From JAYUHK01 sp043767025 (GTDB taxonomy: Bacteria; Bacteroidota; Bacteroidia; Chitinophagales; Saprospiraceae), in NCBI GenBank assembly GCA_043767025.1, contig JAYUHK010000127.1, positions 1 to 19,598 of the forward strand: 19,598 nt of DNA. The letters run 5' to 3'. Positions 1-9,400 of this stretch are shown one piece after another (position 1 is the stretch's first letter; each line of letters opens with the position of its first letter). A program made the position numbers and the translations under genes. The notes beneath the pieces were generated by a model. The model had not been told where the DNA came from. It worked only from the letters and a program-made list of their open reading frames with translations, and searched no databases.

Positions 1-1604
1 GTTAGCGTGTAAGCGGTATTATTGGCTATCAAATTGCCGCTGCTTCCTACTGTTACCGCAGTGCCATACGCCGCAAATCCCAATGGGTTGCCGCCTGTGC
101 CGTCTGCGTTTGCCAAATTTACGACTTCATATTGTGCGCCGCCACTGATGGCAGTCGCATTAACACTCACCGTAAAATAATCGTCTTGCGCTCGACGAGC
201 TGTACCATTGTTGTTGCAAACGGATTGTGTTTGCTGCGTAATCGTGATAGAACACGGCGCAGTAGGTGGCGGCGGCGGACAAGTCACGGGCGCAGTAGTC
301 ACCGCCGCAGAGTTGGGGCTGAAACAAGTCGCATCGGAGTCGGTCACACACTTGGCGATTACTGTTATCGGCGAGATGCCGTAAGTCGGCGCGGTCGCGC
401 TCCATGTAGTACCGTTGTTAGTAGAATATTCGACGTGCGTTCCTGCTCCGCAAGCTGTCGTTACGTTGATAGTTCCATTTACAAATGGCGCACAAGTGTT
501 GTTCGCAACACTCAATGCAGGTGCGCTTGGTGTGGTGCAAGTCACTGGCGGCGCTCCACAACAGGTATTTGGAGGATTTGACACGGTATAAACAGCGTCG
601 GACGGAACGTTGATACATTTGCTATCGAAGTCATTGCCGGGAGTGTTGGCATCGTAAAAAGTCATATTTGTACCTCTGTAACCTCCTCCGCAGGAAATTT
701 GGCTGTTACCTCCTTCTACGAGCAACGCACCGTTTGTACCCGATATGACGAATTGTAAATCCAAATTATATCCAGATTTGATAACCCAGCTACCGTTATT
801 TTTTGCACCTCCTTTTACCGTAACATTGGAGTTGAAGATAGCGCAACAAGCATTGACAAATTCTTTTCCGGGTCCTTTGTTGCCTATAATAAATTCACAA
901 CCTGCTGACCCAAATGGTCCGCAAAGAGTTTCCACTTTTCCATAATTGAACATATTTCCGTGATTGTAGAAATACCTACCAATAGTTACCGTAGCACCTG
1001 CCGCGTTGTCGAATAATTGGGTTTCTTCATTTTCCAAATTCGTGAATGTCATTATTCCATCGTTGGTGACGATACTGCCATTGGCAAATTTGAAAACATC
1101 GGAGCTTCCTGACTGCATAGTCGAAGTGAGCGTTCCAGTTGGGCGGTTGTTGAATGTGCCTTGAAAAACCACTGAACCCGTTTTTGTGAAACTTACGTTT
1201 CCTTCATTATTGACGGTTAGTTGGTTGTTGGAGTTGAATCCGTTACTTTGCACCTCCAAAGAGCCGCCCTGAAAGACGTTGAAAGTTGTGCTGCCATTGA
1301 AGCCAATGTTTGCAGAAGGTCCTACGACCATAGAGCCATAAACGTTGATTACGAAGCCCGACGCTGTGTTGAAGCCGCTCGTTTGAGTCCAAGTCACGCC
1401 TGAAGCGACGCAGATTTTTCCACCATTGACATTTAGCCCCAAATTGCCTAATGAGCTGGTAATGCACAGCACGTCGCCCGAGTTCAGGTTGTAGTTGCCG
1501 CCCGGCGAGGCGGTAATAGTGCAGCCTGTGCACTGCGCGTTCACTTTTATTGTAGAAATACAACAACAAAAGAGTAGAACGAAAAATAATTTGATTGTTT
1601 GCAT
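1..1604 (-). CDS. Secreted surface adhesin-like protein, 3' end outside window
   Basis: The frame from the ATG at 1604 stays open for 534 codons to the left edge, so the C-terminus is missing. Residues 1-24 form a signal peptide (MQTIKLFF, a hydrophobic Leu/Phe/Cys core, then VNA before Gln), so the protein is exported. Residues about 25-345 are rich in Gly, Asn, Thr and Ser, with short repeating beta-type phrases such as INVYGSMVVG and FNNRPTGTLT. This is typical of beta-helical surface proteins in Bacteroidota. From about residue 347 a Cys- and Pro-containing segment begins (TCTTPSAPAL, later EYSTNNGTTW), which looks like an Ig-like module. A run of six prolines near residue 441 leads into a further domain. 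The start lies 23 bp after the stop of the lysyl-oxidase-like gene, so the two are probably co-transcribed. A C-terminal sorting domain (type IX secretion) would be expected beyond the edge but cannot be seen. No enzymatic motif was recognised; adhesion is inferred from composition. Confidence 0.8.
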   Translation of the reverse strand, partial: MQTIKLFFVLLFCCCISTIKVNAQCTGCTITASPGGNYNLNSGDVLCITSSLGNLGLNVNGGKICVASGVTWTQTSGFNTASGFVINVYGSMVVGPSANIGFNGSTTFNVFQGGSLEVQSNGFNSNNQLTVNNEGNVSFTKTGSVVFQGTFNNRPTGTLTSTMQSGSSDVFKFANGSIVTNDGIMTFTNLENEETQLFDNAAGATVTIGRYFYNHGNMFNYGKVETLCGPFGSAGCEFIIGNKGPGKEFVNACCAIFNSNVTVKGGAKNNGSWVIKSGYNLDLQFVISGTNGALLVEGGNSQISCGGGYRGTNMTFYDANTPGNDFDSKCINVPSDAVYTVSNPPNTCCGAPPVTCTTPSAPALSVANNTCAPFVNGTINVTTACGAGTHVEYSTNNGTTWSATAPTYGISPITVIAKCVTDSDATCFSPNSAAVTTAPVTCPPPPPTAPCSITITQQTQSVCNNNGTARRAQDDYFTVSVNATAISGGAQYEVVNLANADGTGGNPLGFAAYGTAVTVGSSGNLIANNTAYTL

Positions 1605-1627
1605 GATAGTTCGAAATTTTATTGATT

Positions 1628-2974
1628 TTAGTGTGTAGATACCTGTTTTGAAATTTGGACAGGAATAACCAAAATATTATTATTTTTATTTTTCTCTCGG
1701 TATTTTTTCATAGGGTCAATCTCGATTTCAAGATAATAAGTTCCTGATTTTAGATTTTTAGGCAGTGTTAAATATTGCCCTTCGTACATTACGCCATACA
1801 CATCGTAACCCCCGACGCTGATGCCTTGCCGCTCCGATTTGCAATCGGGATAGCTACCAAACCCGTAGTTGGGCAGGCTTTGCTCCCCGTAGGATCTTCC
1901 GTTGAAGTAACACAAACTGTCTGTATCGTTACAAATCCCTGCGTCAAAAAGGCAATAGCTTACCTTTTTTCCCGATGCCACTGGGTGCGAGAAATATTTT
2001 CCCCATCTATTTTTCTTCTTTTCTACCAGCCTAAATTCTACCCAGTTGTCGGCGTGAAAATGGTTATGCCCTGCTTGGTCGTCGTAATAATTGGTACCGA
2101 CTTCGTACTCCCGAAAAGCCAAACGCTCTGCTTTTTTGGAATATACTTTTTGATATATTTTTTGCCTCGCAAATGTCCCATATTTACACCGTTGGTTGGT
2201 ACTCACTTTTTGACTGCCGCAGAACCATTCTTCTTTTCCGGAAGTTTCCAAAGGTCCGTCGCCGATATTTGCCATTGTCGCAGCGAACTTTAATTGACCC
2301 GGATAATGCGGGTCGTCCCAAGCATATTCTTTTATTCCAAAATTGGTAAAACGCGGCAGCATCACTAAATCAGGTAACAATTCACAATTTTTATCACCAT
2401 CGGGACACTTGCAAGCGGCAATATTTTTAAAATCGCAAGCACTCAAACCCGCGTTGGGTGTAGGGCTGGCAGAAAAATCCAACGTTACGAAGTTAAGGCT
2501 GCCTTTTTGTGTTTTTTCTAAATCCTGAATCGTCAAATACCAAATACCGTTGGGGTTCTGACCATTGTTCAAAAAATTCAGTATTCCCATCGGCACATAC
2601 TCGCCACTGAACGGAGCCGCCGCTTCGTGGATATAACCCGAAAAACCATTGCTCCTGAAGCAGGTATTGGTATAATTTTGCCCACCGTCAGCCCCATTTC
2701 TGTTGGATACCCAAATGCTGCTGCCGTCGGGTGCAATCAACTCAATCTTCAAATCCGACACTCTCCGATGACTAATATCAAAACAGATTTTGGAAAGTCC
2801 AAAAGTAGAATCAATCCGCGCTGGAAGGTTTTGCACCAAAATCGGAAACGAATCTACTCTATAATATCCTTCATAATCTCGCACAGCACCGCCTTGCGCA
2901 TAAAACTGCTGCGCCCAAGCCGCCGAACCACAAAGCAGGAGCTGAAAAAGTAATAACGCTACACTTTTTTTCAT
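1628..2974 (-). CDS. Secreted lysyl-oxidase-like protein with N-terminal P-domain
   Basis: This 448-residue protein begins with a signal peptide (MKKSVALLLF ... AWA before Gln-Gln at 22-23). Residues about 55-168 resemble a proprotein-convertase P-domain, with the phrases DLKIELIAPDG, FSGEYVPMG and PNGIWYLTIQD. Residues about 200-440 resemble the lysyl oxidase catalytic domain. H303, H305 and H307 in GHNHFHADNWVEFRL match the copper-binding HxHxH. K337 in GKKVSYCLFD and Y393 in QGISVGGYDVYG align by eye with the Lys and Tyr that form the lysine tyrosylquinone cofactor in animal enzymes. The end (GTYYLEIEIDP, then KNKNNN) matches the family C-terminus. Known lysyl oxidases oxidise lysine epsilon-amines to aldehydes that cross-link proteins. 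It is the first gene of an operon with the adhesin 23 bp downstream, which suggests a surface-protein substrate (inference). The ATG at 2974 is favoured because it begins the signal peptide directly. Confidence 0.82.
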   Translation of the reverse strand: MKKSVALLLFQLLLCGSAAWAQQFYAQGGAVRDYEGYYRVDSFPILVQNLPARIDSTFGLSKICFDISHRRVSDLKIELIAPDGSSIWVSNRNGADGGQNYTNTCFRSNGFSGYIHEAAAPFSGEYVPMGILNFLNNGQNPNGIWYLTIQDLEKTQKGSLNFVTLDFSASPTPNAGLSACDFKNIAACKCPDGDKNCELLPDLVMLPRFTNFGIKEYAWDDPHYPGQLKFAATMANIGDGPLETSGKEEWFCGSQKVSTNQRCKYGTFARQKIYQKVYSKKAERLAFREYEVGTNYYDDQAGHNHFHADNWVEFRLVEKKKNRWGKYFSHPVASGKKVSYCLFDAGICNDTDSLCYFNGRSYGEQSLPNYGFGSYPDCKSERQGISVGGYDVYGVMYEGQYLTLPKNLKSGTYYLEIEIDPMKKYREKNKNNNILVIPVQISKQVSTH

Positions 2975-3129
2975 TTCGTTTTGTTTGATGAATATTCGAG
3001 TCCAGCTGTTACAGAAAGAATCCTCAAAAAGTAAAGAAAAAACAATGTCACAATGCCTATATACAAGACATTGAAAAATAGTTGATAATTGAAATTTGTT
3101 TGGAAAATAGTTTAAAAACTAACGATGTG

Positions 3130-3161
3130 CAAATGTAAGCCGTTTATACGAAAACCACAAA
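3130..3161 (-). promoter_or_regulatory. Possible promoter of the lysyl-oxidase/adhesin operon
   Basis: On the minus strand a TTTG (3161-3158) is followed after 20 bp by TACATTTG (3137-3130). This matches the Bacteroidota pattern of a -33 TTTG and a -7 TAnnTTTG. It lies about 155 bp upstream of the ATG at 2974, implying a long leader. It is a motif match only. Confidence 0.4.
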
Positions 3162-3186
3162 TATTTTACTACATATCTATGTAATA

Positions 3187-3363
3187 ATGCAAAAGCAACC
3201 AAATAGTGTACCAAAGTCTTTAACGTCCTACTCAATCCAATATCAAAATTTGCACGCAAGTTGGCGACGATTTGGCAAATTTGAGCCGCGACTCCGACAA
3301 GAAGATTTTTTATTCTTCGATGAATACAAGGCAAGTTTTTATAATATTTCCATTTTTTATCTC
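3187..3363 (+). pseudogene. Possible small ORF or gene remnant, 58 residues
   Basis: From an ATG at 3187 the frame reads 58 residues to a TAA at 3361-3363. The central part (SWRRFGKFEPRLRQEDFLFFDEYK) is charged and amphipathic and looks protein-like, unlike the random translations around it. No family was recognised with certainty. The frame has no obvious ribosome-binding site and ends in a low-complexity FYNISIFYL tail, so it may be the decayed piece of a longer gene. A 71-residue minus-strand frame (3119-3334) overlaps it and has less convincing composition. Low confidence. Confidence 0.25.
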
Positions 3364-3550
3364 TAAATTTGCGCTTTTAGGAATGAGGAAAAAATAAGGT
3401 ACATAATTTTTTCCAATAAATTCAATCAATAACAAGGCATTTTTGAGGCGCAACGCAGAGCGTTGAAACGAAAAAATAACGCAGTGATTGGTTGTAATTG
3501 AGCAGAAAAAATGAGTAGTTTATTTTAGATACATTCCTTAAGTAGTTTTT
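3364..3550. other. Intergenic stretch with one small hairpin
   Basis: No gene is supported here. The only structure seen is a perfect hairpin at 3451-3465: CAACGC, loop AGA, GCGTTG. It lacks a following T-run, so it is not an intrinsic terminator. The surrounding sequence is AT-rich and stops are frequent in all frames. Confidence 0.5.
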
Positions 3551-3645
3551 AGTTTTTAGTGGTTAATTTTTAGTTGCATAAATAATTGTTAATCAATTAG
3601 TTCCAACATTATACAATCACAAGTAATTCTTTGCAGATACTTATT
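3551..3645 (+). repeat. Dispersed ~95-bp repeat, copy 1
   Basis: This segment aligns without gaps to 13261-13355, with long identical blocks such as GGTTAATTTT, AATCAATTAG and AAGTAATTCTTTGC. I count about 12 mismatches over the best-matching ~88 bp (roughly 86% identity). It contains a short inverted repeat, AATTG-TTAAT-CAATT. This copy lies about 58 bp upstream of the ftsK ATG and may therefore contribute to its leader or promoter. No open frame runs through it. Confidence 0.75.
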
Positions 3646-3702
3646 CGTTAAGATTTCTATTTTTTGGGTGTAAAAAATAAAAATCCGACGCAAAATCCAC
3701 CA

Positions 3703-6258
3703 ATGGCAAATAAAGTAAAAAAACAGAGCCAACCCCTGTTGCCTCCCGTGCGTATCCATCTCGACGACGAGCGAATCCCCAAGATGTTGGGAATGTTGCT
3801 GCTTTTTGTCGCCTTTTATTTGACTATTGCCTTCGTTTCCTACCTCTTTACTTGGGAAACCGACCAAGACAAAGTCCTCCGGTTCTCGTGGAGTCTGCTC
3901 CTCCAAGCCGACCTCGACATGGCGAATTGGCTTGGCAGATTGGGTGCCATCGTGTCCAATATGTTCATTTATTGGGGCTTTGGGTTGCCGTCGTTTGTGC
4001 TTATTTATCTTTCCGCCGTCTTCGGTTGGGCTTTGATGCAGAACCGTCCGACGGGCGTTTATAGGACTTTGCTCCGCCGCTCGCTGCTCATCATGCTGTC
4101 GCTTTCTATTTTTTTAGCTTTCGTATTCAGCAACTCTGGCTTTCCGTGGGGCGGCTCTTTCGGAAGCGGCGTAAGCCAGTGGCTGACGAGTTTTGTAGGC
4201 ACTATCGGCATGGTGGTACTGATTATTTTTGCGGTGGTCGCCCTCATCACGTGGGCATTCAATCCCAACTACCAAGAGCTGACCGCTTCGCAAGTGAAAG
4301 GCAGCGCGAGCGATTATTTGAGCAATATTTTTAATAGAAAATACCAAAGCTCCGCTCGCAAAAAAGTAGTATTGGAAAAAAGATTCAAAACCACTTTGCC
4401 TGACCTCGACGAAGACTACGACGCAGCCGACGGATTGGAAGATGTCGAAAATGAGTTTCCCGTAGCCAACCAAGCGAATAATAAACCCTCCGACGGCTTT
4501 GCGCAAGAGGGACAAATTGGTTTCGATATTTCTTCAAAAAATACGCCACCGCGCCAAAAAACGCCTACCGCCGCCGACGGCATCGCCTTTGAGATAGAGG
4601 AAACCGTTCAGCCGCAGATGTCGAATGAAGAGTCAGATCCCGAAGCGATAGGAGCGATAGACATTAATTATCGCCCAATGCCCGTCAATGACGCAGACGA
4701 ATCTATTGACCTCGCCGCCGAACTCGTCAATGCGCAAGGACTTTATGACCCTACGCTGGAGCTGCCGAGCTACGAACACCCCGTGCTGGCGTTGCTCGAA
4801 GACCACAGCCACCAAAAAGTAGAAATTGACCGCGCCGACCTCGAAGCTCAAAAAGAGCAAATCGTCGCCACACTTTTGAATTATAAAATCGAAATCATCA
4901 AAACTCGTGCCACCGTCGGTCCTACCGTCACGTTGTTCGAGATTGTGCCTGCGCCCGGCGTGCGTATTTCCAAAATAAAAAGTTTGGAGGACGATATTGC
5001 GTTGAGCCTTGCCGCACTCGGTATTCGCATCATCGCCCCGATTCCGGGGCGCGGGACGATAGGAATTGAAGTGCCAAACAAGAACAAACAAATGGTTTCG
5101 CTGCGCGAAGTATTGCTTTCCGATAGGTTCAAACGCAGCAATATGGAGCTTCCGATTGCGCTCGGAAAGACTATTTCCAACGAGGTTTTTGTGGCGGATT
5201 TGGCGAAAATGCCGCACTTACTCATCGCAGGAGCGACGGGGCAGGGAAAATCGGTCGGCATCAACACCATTATTATGTCGCTGCTCTACAAGCAACACCC
5301 CGCCCACGTCAAATTGATTTTGATTGACCCCAAAAAAGTCGAGTTGTTTCCGTACAGCTCCCTCGAAAGCCACTTTTTGGGATTTCTGCCCGACCAAACC
5401 GAACCCATCGTGACGGACACCACAAAGGTAATCCATACGCTCAATTCACTGACTATTGAGATGGACGAGCGTTACAATTTACTCAAAAAAGCGTCCGCCC
5501 GAAACATCAAAGAATACAACGAAAAGTTCGTCCAACGCCAACTGAACCCTAAAAAAGGACACCGATATTTGCCGTTCATCGTACTCATTATAGACGAATT
5601 TGCGGATTTGATAATGACGGCGGGCAAAGAAATTGAGTTGCCGATTGGGCGACTGGCGCAGTTGGCGCGCGCCATCGGGATTCACTTGATTATCGCCACC
5701 CAACGCCCGTCGGTGAACATTATTACGGGAGTTATCAAAGCGAATTTTCCGGCTCGATTGGCGTTCAAAGTGTCGTCCAAAGTGGATTCGCGGACGATAC
5801 TCGACACTGGCGGCGCAGACCAACTCATTGGGCGCGGCGATATGTTGCTTTCGCTCGGCGGCGACATGGTGCGCTTGCAGTGCGCCTACGTGGACACGCC
5901 CGAAGTGGAGCGGGTCATCAAATTCATCAGCGACCAACAGGGATATGCAGTGCCTTTTTTCCTACCCGAATTTCACGGCGAAGACGGACCGGGTTCGTCC
6001 AAAGAAACTTTCAAAGTCGCAGACTTGGACGAGCATTTTGAAGATGCCGCTCGCATGATAGTCCAAAACCAAACTGGCTCTACCTCGATGATTCAGCGCA
6101 GAATGAAGCTCGGCTACAACCGCGCGGGGCGAATTATGGACCAAATGGAAGCCTTCGGCATCGTGGGCGCGAGCGAAGGAAGTAAGCCGCGCGAAGTTTT
6201 AATTTTTGACGAGAAAGAATTGGAACGGTTTTTGGAAAGCATAAAGAATAGGAAATAG
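3703..6258 (+). CDS. ftsK: DNA translocase FtsK
   Basis: FtsK is the septum-anchored ATP-driven DNA pump that clears chromosome ends during division and activates dimer resolution. The 851-residue protein has four membrane segments (about 28-48, 83-109, 127-143, 162-184), a variable acidic linker (about 190-390) and the hexameric motor. Walker A is GATGQGKS at 510-517 and Walker B is LIIDEFADL at 628-636. The sequence TQRPSVNIITGVIKANFPARLAFKV follows as in the family. The C-terminal winged-helix gamma domain (SMIQRRMKLGYNRAGRIMDQ, from residue 795) is the part that reads orientation sequences. The frame extends upstream to a TTG at 3664, but the ATG at 3703 (MANKVKK) is preferred as the normal start. 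No Shine-Dalgarno sequence is visible, as is usual in this phylum. It is convergent with the helicase gene and shares a terminator with it. Confidence 0.97.
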   Translation: MANKVKKQSQPLLPPVRIHLDDERIPKMLGMLLLFVAFYLTIAFVSYLFTWETDQDKVLRFSWSLLLQADLDMANWLGRLGAIVSNMFIYWGFGLPSFVLIYLSAVFGWALMQNRPTGVYRTLLRRSLLIMLSLSIFLAFVFSNSGFPWGGSFGSGVSQWLTSFVGTIGMVVLIIFAVVALITWAFNPNYQELTASQVKGSASDYLSNIFNRKYQSSARKKVVLEKRFKTTLPDLDEDYDAADGLEDVENEFPVANQANNKPSDGFAQEGQIGFDISSKNTPPRQKTPTAADGIAFEIEETVQPQMSNEESDPEAIGAIDINYRPMPVNDADESIDLAAELVNAQGLYDPTLELPSYEHPVLALLEDHSHQKVEIDRADLEAQKEQIVATLLNYKIEIIKTRATVGPTVTLFEIVPAPGVRISKIKSLEDDIALSLAALGIRIIAPIPGRGTIGIEVPNKNKQMVSLREVLLSDRFKRSNMELPIALGKTISNEVFVADLAKMPHLLIAGATGQGKSVGINTIIMSLLYKQHPAHVKLILIDPKKVELFPYSSLESHFLGFLPDQTEPIVTDTTKVIHTLNSLTIEMDERYNLLKKASARNIKEYNEKFVQRQLNPKKGHRYLPFIVLIIDEFADLIMTAGKEIELPIGRLAQLARAIGIHLIIATQRPSVNIITGVIKANFPARLAFKVSSKVDSRTILDTGGADQLIGRGDMLLSLGGDMVRLQCAYVDTPEVERVIKFISDQQGYAVPFFLPEFHGEDGPGSSKETFKVADLDEHFEDAARMIVQNQTGSTSMIQRRMKLGYNRAGRIMDQMEAFGIVGASEGSKPREVLIFDEKELERFLESIKNRK

Positions 6259-6330
6259 GAGGAAAACCCTGCGCTAAAAAGATAGCTTAGGTCTTGTGGC
6301 TGTGTTAAGACACTCCTGCAAGTAAAAATA

Positions 6331-6363
6331 AAAGCCCAACAGTGCAAATCTGTTGGGCTTTTT
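6331..6363. terminator. Bidirectional terminator between ftsK and helicase genes
   Basis: A perfect 12-bp stem, AAAGCCCAACAG paired with CTGTTGGGCTTT, surrounds a 7-nt loop. It is followed by T-rich sequence on the plus strand, and the A-rich left flank gives T-rich sequence on the minus strand. It sits between two convergent genes and can serve both. Confidence 0.9.
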
Positions 6364-6403
6364 GTATTTTATACGACTAAAAAATAGCTTTCATAATGTC
6401 GGT

Positions 6404-9400
6404 TCAATCTTCAAACAAAGAGTCAATTTCTGACTGCTGGCGCAAATTTTTGTCCAACTCTGCAATCACGTCTAACAAATCTTCCAACTCTCGCTGCGGA
6501 TTGGTCCACCAATTAGAAGACCAAATGCGGTGAAACTTGATGCCGTACTGCTCCAAATGTTTTTGCCGAAACATATCCCAAGCGTAAGCCTCTGGGCTAC
6601 TGTGATATTTTGCCCCGTCACATTCTATGGCTAAAATAGGTTTTTTATCATACTCCGAAAGTAAGACAATATCTATCCGAAATCCGCCCATTTTGTATTG
6701 AGGCACAATGCGTTGCGCAGCAATATGCTTCAATAAATCCTGCAAAACTTCTGCCTCAAAAGGAGATTCGGCACTTGCCAACAGCGAATTGTCAATAGAC
6801 TGCATAAGATTGGATTTTTGGTAAATAAGTTCTAAAATAGACTGGCTGGCAGCTTCATCTGCCGCGCCAACAGCTTTGGAATACGCCAAATATGCATAAA
6901 AAATTGCCTTACCTGTATTGCCTTGCACCTCCAAAAGCTGCGGGTAGGTTTGGTAAAATTCCGACGGAATAGAGGTGCAAATAATGACCTGTTTTTTGGC
7001 GCGGGTGATGATAACATTGAGCAATTTATAGCCATTTTTTTGTAAAATAGGACCAAAACTCTGCCGAAAAATGCCGTCATTTCGCCTTCCGTAGGTGGTC
7101 GAAATAATGATAATATCACGCTCATCGCCCTGTATATTTTCTAAATTTTTTACAAAAAAATCAGAGCCTATTTTTTGTATAATCGCTTCATTTTCAATGC
7201 TTTGCTGACGAGCAATATTGATTTCTTCGATGATTAGATTGCGCTGGTAAATATTAAATGTGGCGATGCCTACACTCGGATATTTTCCTGTTTCGAGCGG
7301 TTTGATTTGTGACATCAAAATTTCTACTACTTTCTTTGCCTCCAACCTATTTACTTGGTCTTCATACACGCCTGCGATAGACTCAAAAACGATAGGCGGA
7401 TAAAGTGCTTTGGGCTTGGCGGGCATTGGGAGAAGGCGTTTTCCATAGAATGCGTGGTTGGAAAAATCTATCAACGCAGGGTGTTGGGAGCGATAATGAA
7501 TTTTTAGGTACGACTGTTTGAAATTGCGATATTCGGCGTATTCCAACAGCGACTCGCAGTGCGCCAAGTCCAAAGACTGCATGGTTTTTTTTGTCACAAT
7601 TTCTGGGATTTCTTCCAAAAAAGTATCGTCTTCGGACGGGCTCAACACCGCGTTACCACCCTGAAAATAACTCGAAGGAGGCATCTGCTGACTGTCGCCC
7701 GAAACGATTTTAATTTTTCCTCGATAAAGAGCGGCAAAAGTATCCTCCAAACGCAACTGGCTCGCTTCGTCGAAAATAACCATATCAAAAAGTCCTTTTT
7801 CCAACGGCACAATGGAGCTGCAAATGGAAGGACTCACCAACAACACAGGAAAATAATCGGTAAATAAACTAAAATCTGACGAAATTATCTTTCGTAGAGA
7901 GTTGCGCCGCTCGCCTCTGCTGCCGCGCTTGTTGTAAAGGCTGACCAAATTGATACCCTGCTGTTGCTGAAAATTTTTGGTGCTGACTTGCTGCTGCGCG
8001 CTCCAAAAATATAATATTTTTTGAAGTTGTGACTGCCGCAAATCAATATTTTGAGAGCTTAACTCTGTGAGTGCGGCTTCTGATTTTGGCAAGTCGGGCT
8101 GCTCGCGCACTGCCAGCAACCAGTTGAGATACCAACTATCAAAAGCCGCTTGCCAATCCGTCAAGCCTTCTTCTTGCAGCGTTGTGAGGACTTGCTGATG
8201 CAAAACAGGTATTTGTATTTTGTATTTTCGCCAATCAAAATAAGAACGAAACTGCGGCAAACTGTCTTGAATAGACCTAAAATCGTTAATTTGACGTTGG
8301 ATAATCTGCTCTAATGCAGCAATATTTGTTAGATTTTTAGAAAAATGTGACAAAAAATTGTCCTGACGGATTTGCTCAAAAATAGTATAAATTTCGTCTG
8401 TTGTGACTTTCAATAAATTTATCTTTTCCGAATATTCGAGGTGAAAATTTTGTGGAGAAAACCTTGACAAATACTGACTCCTGATTGTTTCATGTTCTTT
8501 TTTCCAAAGTTCATTTTTTTGTTGCAACTGAACCACGTTTTCTTGCAGTTTCGCCAAACTGCTGCCTAATTGTTGCTCCGAAATAAACTGATGCTCAAAA
8601 TATCTAAAAGAATTATAAGTGTAAAATACTGAATTATAATATGTTAGAAGCAATTTTTTATTTTCTTTCATCTGCCGATGCTTGGACGAAAACAAACTCA
8701 ACGCGCCTGTTTTTAAGCTATTCAAGTCATCGTTGGCAGCAAAATCACCACCAAACTGATTGATATTTCGCGTCCAGTACTGCAAAAACTGTTCGCTGCT
8801 TTCATTCAACCGACTGTAATAATTTAAAAAATGTGTATCTAAAAATTGAATATAATTTTTTATTTCTTCCTTTATTGTGACAGCGCACTTTTCGAGCTGT
8901 TGGATATAATTATTGATTTTATTTTCCAACGCCTGCTGCGTCGCCAAAGCATTTTCTCGAAGAAAAATAGGGTCTGGCAAACCTTCCAACACACCAAATT
9001 GCTGATTTTGAGCCAGCACTTTGGAGTATAAAAGTTGTCCTTCCTTGATATTTTTAGAAAGCGTGGCGTACTCTGACTCTGTAAATTCAAAATTTTTATA
9101 TTCTAATTTACTTTTCAGCAGATTAAAATTTGCTTTCTTTTGCGTTTTCAAAAAATTGCCTACCAATGTCGTCCAGTTTTTACCCTGAAAAATCGGCTGC
9201 GCAAGGCTTTGATGAGCCGCATTGACGCTCGCTTTCAGCAGCCGATGATTGGTTTCTAAATGTTGGTGTTCGATGGAATTGAAATATGGCAACTCTACAT
9301 TGCGGCTCGCCCGCTCCCGCACAGAAGTCACCACCGCGTCGCGGTCTTTGTTCATGTCCTCCACCACGACCGAAAGCTCGCCCAGCAACGGGTTTGTTTG

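Noticed and set aside
132..581. Plus-strand frame of 149 residues and several minus-strand frames in 160-618 and 1243-1569
   Set aside because: They lie over the adhesin gene, whose frame is open for the whole 1604 bases with a signal peptide. Their translations are Arg/Ser/Cys-rich and have the look of wrong-frame readings.
1775..2293. Plus-strand frame of 172 residues over the lysyl-oxidase-like gene
   Set aside because: Opposite-strand reading of a gene with clear signal peptide and conserved motifs; no domain in the translation.
3119..3334. Minus-strand frame of 71 residues
   Set aside because: No family resemblance and no start signals. It overlaps the putative operon promoter and a better-looking plus-strand frame.
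3664..3702. TTG at 3664 as the ftsK start
   Set aside because: The ATG at 3703 gives a normal FtsK N-terminus. The extra 13 residues are Lys/Asn/Pro-rich and have no family support.
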